DNA from: Candidatus Methanomethylophilaceae archaeon
GTDB taxonomy: Archaea; Thermoplasmatota; Thermoplasmata; Methanomassiliicoccales; Methanomethylophilaceae
Length of the DNA: 35,152 bases
NCBI GenBank assembly: GCA_017461225.1
Contig: JAFTYV010000023.1
Coordinates: forward strand, 1-35,152
Direction: 5' to 3'
This document shows positions 31,861-35,152 of this stretch, piece by piece. The notes beneath the pieces are model-generated. The model saw nothing but the letters and a program-made list of their open reading frames with translations. It was not told the DNA's origin and ran no database searches. Numbering within the stretch: position 1 is the stretch's first letter; each line of letters opens with the position of its first letter. Made by a program: the position numbers and the translations under genes.

Positions 31861-31911
31861 AAATTAATTAACCTTACCCAGTCGCAGGCGTGCGCGAGCA
31901 AGGGTTAAGAA
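31861..31911. promoter_or_regulatory. Divergent promoters of arcS and pyrBI
   Basis: On the minus strand TTAATTAA (31863-31870) is the TATA element for arcS, about 26 bases from its ATG. On the plus strand TTAAGAA (31905-31911) is about 26 bases before the pyrB ATG, which lacks a Shine-Dalgarno and is probably leaderless. Confidence 0.5.
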
Positions 31912-31933
31912 CGATAACAAAGGTTACCTCGGC

Positions 31934-32863
31934 ATGGACCTCTACGACAAGGATGTTGTGTCTATCAGGGACTTCACCAAGGATCAGATCGAGGGTATCC
32001 TCGACCTGTCCGAGAGGATGGTCCCCTACGCCATGGGTGAGAAGACCGACCGTATCCTGGACGGCAAGATTCTGGGCAACCTGTTCTTCGAACCCTCCAC
32101 ACGCACCAAGCTCTCCTTCGAGAGCGCGGCGTGCAGGCTGGGCTGCGACGTCATCGACGTGTCAGAGATGTCGATGACCTCCATCTCCAAGGGCGAGACC
32201 CTTGCGGACACCATCAAGATGGTCGATGCGTACTGCGACTGCATCGTCCTCAGACATCCGTACGAGGGAGCCGCCAGACTGGCGGCCAAGTTCTCCATCA
32301 ACCCCGTCATCAACGCCGGGGACGGCGCGGGATCGCACCCGACCCAGACCCTGCTCGACCTCTTCACCATGAGGGAGGCGAAGGGCACCCTCGAGGGGCT
32401 CAACATCGTCCTCGTGGGCGATTTGAAGTACGGCAGGACCGTGCACTCCCTTGCCGATGCCCTGACCATGTTCGGTGCCAAGCTCACGCTCGTTGCCCCC
32501 GAGAGCCTCCAGATGCCCGACGATATCGTGAGCGACCTGGAGTCCAAGGGCTGCCACCCCAGGAAGACCGCGGAACTCGACGACGTCATCGACCAGGCGG
32601 ACATCCTCTACGTCACCAGGATCCAGAGGGAGAGGTTTCCCGACCCCGCCGAGTACAACAAGGTCGCGGGCACGTACAGGATCGACAACGCCATACTCAG
32701 GGAGGCGAAGAGCGACATGATCGTCATGCACCCCCTCCCCAGGGTGGACGAGATCGCACCCGAGGTCGACGAGACCTCGCATGCCAGGTACTTCAAGCAG
32801 GCGTTCAACGGGGTCCCCGTCAGGATGGCCCTGCTCGCATCCATCATGGGGGGTGAGCTCTGA
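31934..32863 (+). CDS. pyrB: Aspartate carbamoyltransferase catalytic subunit
   Basis: This 309-residue catalytic chain starts pyrimidine synthesis by joining carbamoyl phosphate and aspartate. The phosphate motif STRTK is at 55-59, the Ser85-Lys86 loop residues are in MTSISKGETL, HPTQTLLDL is at 135-143 and HPLPR lies near the C-terminus. TTAAGA 26 bases upstream suggests a leaderless start. It is followed by pyrI with a 1-base TGATG overlap, so catalytic and regulatory chains are made together. Confidence 0.97.
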   Translation: MDLYDKDVVSIRDFTKDQIEGILDLSERMVPYAMGEKTDRILDGKILGNLFFEPSTRTKLSFESAACRLGCDVIDVSEMSMTSISKGETLADTIKMVDAYCDCIVLRHPYEGAARLAAKFSINPVINAGDGAGSHPTQTLLDLFTMREAKGTLEGLNIVLVGDLKYGRTVHSLADALTMFGAKLTLVAPESLQMPDDIVSDLESKGCHPRKTAELDDVIDQADILYVTRIQRERFPDPAEYNKVAGTYRIDNAILREAKSDMIVMHPLPRVDEIAPEVDETSHARYFKQAFNGVPVRMALLASIMGGEL

Positions 32864-33339
32864 TGGAGCACGCACCCGTCAAGGAGGTCAAGCTCCCGCC
32901 CATCAGGAACGGGACCGTCATCGACCACATCTCGTGCGGACAGGCCCTCAACGTCATGAAGATCCTGGGCGTCAACGAGAACAACATCGACTCCTCGATC
33001 AGCATCGGCATCCACGTGTCCTCCGGCAAGGGGATGGAGTGGAAGGACATCGTCAAGATAGAGGACAGGGAACTGGATTCCAAGACCGTGGACAAGATCG
33101 CACTCATCGCACCCGAGGCCACGATCTCCATCATCAGGGACTTCTACGTCGCGGAGAAGTACACGGTGCGCCTCGACGACCACGTCGTCGGTCTCGCCAA
33201 GTGCAGCAACCCCAACTGCATCACCAACAGGGGCGAGCCGGTCTCCCCCGAGTTCTCCGTCATAGGCAGGAACCCGCCGCAGCTCAGATGCTGCTACTGC
33301 AACAGGATGCTCACGAACATCTCCGACAACCTGCTGTGA
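32863..33339 (+). CDS. pyrI: Aspartate carbamoyltransferase regulatory subunit
   Basis: This 158-residue regulatory chain has an N-terminal nucleotide-binding domain (effector site region NGTVIDHISCGQAL, 16-29) and a C-terminal zinc domain with four ligands, Cys114, Cys119, Cys143 and Cys146 (C-x4-C ... C-x2-C), that contacts PyrB. The ATG overlaps the pyrB stop by one base. Allosteric control of the pathway by CTP/ATP is expected from the family. A kinase-like gene follows 5 bases later. Confidence 0.97.
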   Translation: MEHAPVKEVKLPPIRNGTVIDHISCGQALNVMKILGVNENNIDSSISIGIHVSSGKGMEWKDIVKIEDRELDSKTVDKIALIAPEATISIIRDFYVAEKYTVRLDDHVVGLAKCSNPNCITNRGEPVSPEFSVIGRNPPQLRCCYCNRMLTNISDNLL

Positions 33340-33344
33340 TACCC

Positions 33345-33866
33345 GTGAGGATACTCCTTGTCGCAGGTATGCCGGGAGCCGGCAAAGAGGAGCTCCTGAA
33401 CGTCGCCCGCTCCATGGGGATACCCTTCCTCAGGATGGGCGACATCGTCAGGGAGCATCACGCATCCTCCGGTACCGACCTCTCCGTGGGGGAGTTCGCT
33501 ACCCGCGAGAGGGAGGTCCACGGAAGGAACGTGTGGGCCGTCCGCGCCATGGAGCGCATGTCGGGGGAGCTGTTCCTGGTGGACGGCTGCAGGAGCATGG
33601 ACGAGGTCCGCTCCTACCGTGAGCTGAGCGACGACGTCCACATCATAGGCGTCCACGCATCCCGTGCCACCCGTTACGAGAGGCTCGTCAGGCGTGGACG
33701 CGAGGACGCCCCCTCGGACATGGACGAGTTCGACCGGCGCGATGCCAGGGAGATGGGATGGGGCCTATCCGACCTCATCGCCCTCTCGGACATCATGATC
33801 GTGAACGACTCCGACCTCCCAGGGTTCCAGAAATCCGTCCGTGATGCGTTGGAGGCGATGGGTTGA
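33345..33866 (+). CDS. UPF0200-type P-loop nucleotide kinase-like protein
   Basis: This 173-residue P-loop protein begins RILLVAGMPGAGKEE, in which the usual Ser/Thr after the Walker lysine is Glu, as in UPF0200, an archaeal branch related to dephospho-CoA and nucleotide kinases. A lid-like RRGREDAPSDMDEFDRRDAR follows at about 124-143. The substrate is unknown. The start is GTG 33345 (GTGAT 4 bases upstream, homologue-like N-terminus); GTG 33336, overlapping the pyrI stop, is the alternative. The downstream start overlaps its stop. It is in the pyrBI transcript by spacing. Confidence 0.8.
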   Translation: MRILLVAGMPGAGKEELLNVARSMGIPFLRMGDIVREHHASSGTDLSVGEFATREREVHGRNVWAVRAMERMSGELFLVDGCRSMDEVRSYRELSDDVHIIGVHASRATRYERLVRRGREDAPSDMDEFDRRDAREMGWGLSDLIALSDIMIVNDSDLPGFQKSVRDALEAMG

Positions 33867-34129
33867 GGTTCACCACAGCCCGCCTCTGCGGGGGCAAGGC
33901 CCTCATGGCGGTGCCGTCGGAGGACCTGGACATAGACATGTCCGCCGCCAGGGAGGTCGTCACATCCATGGGCGGGGACATCGTCTCCTCGGACGACATG
34001 ATGATGGTCTACAACTGGAACGGGATGGAGACCACCCTCTACTCCCAGGGGAAGATCATGTTCTACCCCCTGGAGGACAAACCCCTCTGCATAAGGTACG
34101 CCACCGAGACCTTGGAGAAACTGGTCTGA
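33863..34129 (+). CDS. Unrecognised 88-residue protein
   Basis: I do not recognise this small soluble protein. It starts RFTTARLCGGKALMAVPSED, has an acidic middle and ends with FYPLEDKPLCIRYATETLEK. The fold looks like alternating strands and helices, with Cys at 9 and 76. The start codon is TTG at 33863, overlapping the kinase stop, with GGAGG 7 bases upstream; a start at ATG 33905 would lose conserved-looking N-terminal strands. It is the last gene of the pyrB-pyrI-UPF0200 unit. Codon composition matches neighbouring genes. Confidence 0.68.
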   Translation: MRFTTARLCGGKALMAVPSEDLDIDMSAAREVVTSMGGDIVSSDDMMMVYNWNGMETTLYSQGKIMFYPLEDKPLCIRYATETLEKLV

Positions 34130-34152
34130 CCCTCATCCCACTCACCCATCAA

Positions 34153-34160
34153 TTTATATA
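34153..34160 (+). promoter_or_regulatory. TATA box of the DUF92 gene
   Basis: TTTATATA is centred 25 bases before the ATG at 34181, a clear leaderless-type promoter separating this gene from the upstream pyr unit. Confidence 0.65.
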
Positions 34161-34180
34161 CAGTACATCATCCCCGGGCC

Positions 34181-34909
34181 ATGGAGCAAACCACCTTGGC
34201 GGTTCTGGCGGTGATCCTGTCCGCCGTACTGTCCCTCGAAGCCTACAAGCTCCACTGCCTCACCAGGTTGGGGTCGGTGGCATCATTCGCCGTGGGCTCG
34301 CTCGTGGGCGTGTTCGGCTCCATCAACGCGTTCTTCCTGATGACCGTGTTCACGGTCTGCGGGTTCCTGGTGACCATCAAGGACTTCGACAGGAAGAAGG
34401 CCGCCGGGCTGCAGGAAGGGGAACTGGGCGAACGTGACTGGACCAACGTCCTCGGTGTCGCGCTGCCCCCGTGCATGGCGGCTGTCGCCAACTACCTCTG
34501 GCCCATGCAGCCCGAGGTGTTCTACGTGCTGTTCATATCCACGATAACGGTGGCCGGTGCGGACACCATCGCCAGCGAGATCGGGGTCAGGGACAGCAGG
34601 ACGTACATGATCACGACGATGAAACCGTGCGAACCGGGCGTGAACGGGGGAGTCTCCCCCACGGGCACCGCGGTGTCCACCGTGGCGGCGCTCCTCATCG
34701 CCATCCTGGGTTGGTTCGCCATGACCGGCACGGTATCCGCATACGCCCTGGTCCCGTTCGCGATGGGGGTCCTGGGGAATGTGCTCGACAGCGTGTTCGG
34801 CGCACTGCTGGAGAACCGCGGTTACATCTCGAAGTACACGAATAACTGCTCCACGGCGATCATCGCATCCGTCATGGGAGCGGTGATCATGCACTGCATC
34901 CTCTTCTGA
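34181..34909 (+). CDS. DUF92 membrane protein (phytyl-phosphate-kinase-like)
   Basis: This 242-residue membrane protein of the DUF92/VTE6-like family has about six hydrophobic helices. Conserved polar patches are ADTIASEIG (about 127-135), CEPGVNGGVSPTGT (about 149-162) and GNVLDSVFGALLENRGY (about 198-214). Plant and cyanobacterial relatives phosphorylate phytyl phosphate; in archaea a role with isoprenoid phosphates (lipid precursor or salvage) is suggested, not shown. It is transcribed alone from a TATA box 25 bases upstream. Bases 34910-35040 after it hold no gene I recognise. Confidence 0.88.
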   Translation: MEQTTLAVLAVILSAVLSLEAYKLHCLTRLGSVASFAVGSLVGVFGSINAFFLMTVFTVCGFLVTIKDFDRKKAAGLQEGELGERDWTNVLGVALPPCMAAVANYLWPMQPEVFYVLFISTITVAGADTIASEIGVRDSRTYMITTMKPCEPGVNGGVSPTGTAVSTVAALLIAILGWFAMTGTVSAYALVPFAMGVLGNVLDSVFGALLENRGYISKYTNNCSTAIIASVMGAVIMHCILF

Positions 34910-35040
34910 GGGTCGCACCCATATGCCTGCACGCGGACACGGGAGGTCCGTCATCCGGATTGAGGTATGGGACATCGTCACGAAGAGACACATGTGAATG
35001 GCACGATAGGTGTCCCTAACGAGATGAAATGGAAAAAGTG

Positions 35041-35152
35041 GCAGACAGCGTGCCTGAGTTCCCGTAGGCTTGCGCACTACAGTACAGACAGGTACGCGGG
35101 CGGACTTTACTGCCGGGTTCGGAATGGGACCGGGTGTGACCCCGCCGCTTTG
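35041..35152 (-). rRNA. 5S ribosomal RNA, 5' end beyond window
   Basis: The minus strand reads as archaeal 5S rRNA: AGCGGCGGGGTCACACCCGG, then TCCCATTCCGAACCCGG, then GTACTGTAGTGCGCAAGCC, then GGGAACTCAGGCACG. About the first 10-12 bases, including the 5' strand of helix I, lie beyond the window. The 3' end is placed near 35041; T5 just beyond (35033-35037) is the likely terminator. The 3' flank leads straight to the DUF92 gene with no tRNA; linkage to 23S or 16S cannot be seen here. Confidence 0.92.

Noticed and set aside
1-35152. CRISPR array, insertion sequence or integrated element
   Set aside because: No regularly spaced repeats, no transposase, integrase or cas-like protein and no attachment-site duplication at the tRNA-His 3' end was seen.

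Overview
The window comes from a methanogenic archaeon, most likely of the order Methanomassiliicoccales (Thermoplasmatota, H2-dependent methylotrophic methanogens). It carries methyl-coenzyme M reductase as mcrBDGA, a complete MCR-activation operon (atwA-mcrC-mmp3-mmp6-mmp5-mmp15-mmp17-mmp7), a MtaA/MtbA-type methylcobamide:CoM methyltransferase, archaeosine synthase, RtcB and an orphan 5S rRNA. None of the 36 complete genes ends in TAG (30 TGA, 6 TAA), as expected of a lineage that reads UAG as pyrrolysine. The order-level assignment is inference. The DNA is GC-rich and densely packed, with no gene-free stretch over 300 bases, and there is no insertion sequence, prophage or CRISPR array.

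Layout. (1) 1-2994: a gene cut by the left edge, a GC-rich hairpin cluster, then an aldehyde dehydrogenase / iron alcohol dehydrogenase operon read leftward. (2) 3083-10824, leftward: atwA, mcrC, mmp3, mmp6, mmp5, mmp15, mmp17, mmp7 and a DUF123 gene, nearly all joined by stop/start overlaps. (3) 10825-12844: a divergent regulatory region, then rightward a winged-helix DUF4443/DUF2111 protein, a Cys-rich small protein and an orphan 185-residue protein. (4) 12916-14574: an MFS transporter fused to a UspA domain. (5) 14772-19270, leftward: mcrB-mcrD-mcrG-mcrA followed by a DUF2098 gene. (6) 19546-21429, leftward: a Cys-rich DUF169 protein and the corrinoid:CoM methyltransferase. (7) 21531-29937: nucleic-acid and housekeeping genes (metallophosphoesterase, YprB-like nuclease, RecJ-like DHH protein, argF, tRNA-His, rtcB, HD phosphohydrolase, PUA protein, DUF368 transporter). 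(8) 30150-34909: archaeosine synthase, pyrB-pyrI with a UPF0200 kinase-like gene and an 88-residue protein, and a DUF92 membrane protein. (9) A leftward 5S rRNA cut by the right edge.

How it works together: the methyltransferase makes methyl-CoM from methylated corrinoid protein, MCR reduces it to methane, and the atwA-mcrC-mmp operon encodes the ATP-driven machine that reduces the nickel of F430 in MCR to Ni(I). The strongest new signal I see is an alpha/beta module with recurring Cys/His positions shared by McrC, Mmp7, Mmp15 and Mmp5. It suggests the activation complex was built by duplicating a dehydratase/nitrogenase-like metallocluster-binding unit. A predicted DNA-binding regulator is divergent from this operon and shares an intergenic region containing tandem repeats.

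Gene-expression style: first genes of transcripts mostly have a TATA box about 26 bases before the start codon (leaderless mRNA), while internal genes and the mcr and methyltransferase genes have Shine-Dalgarno sequences.
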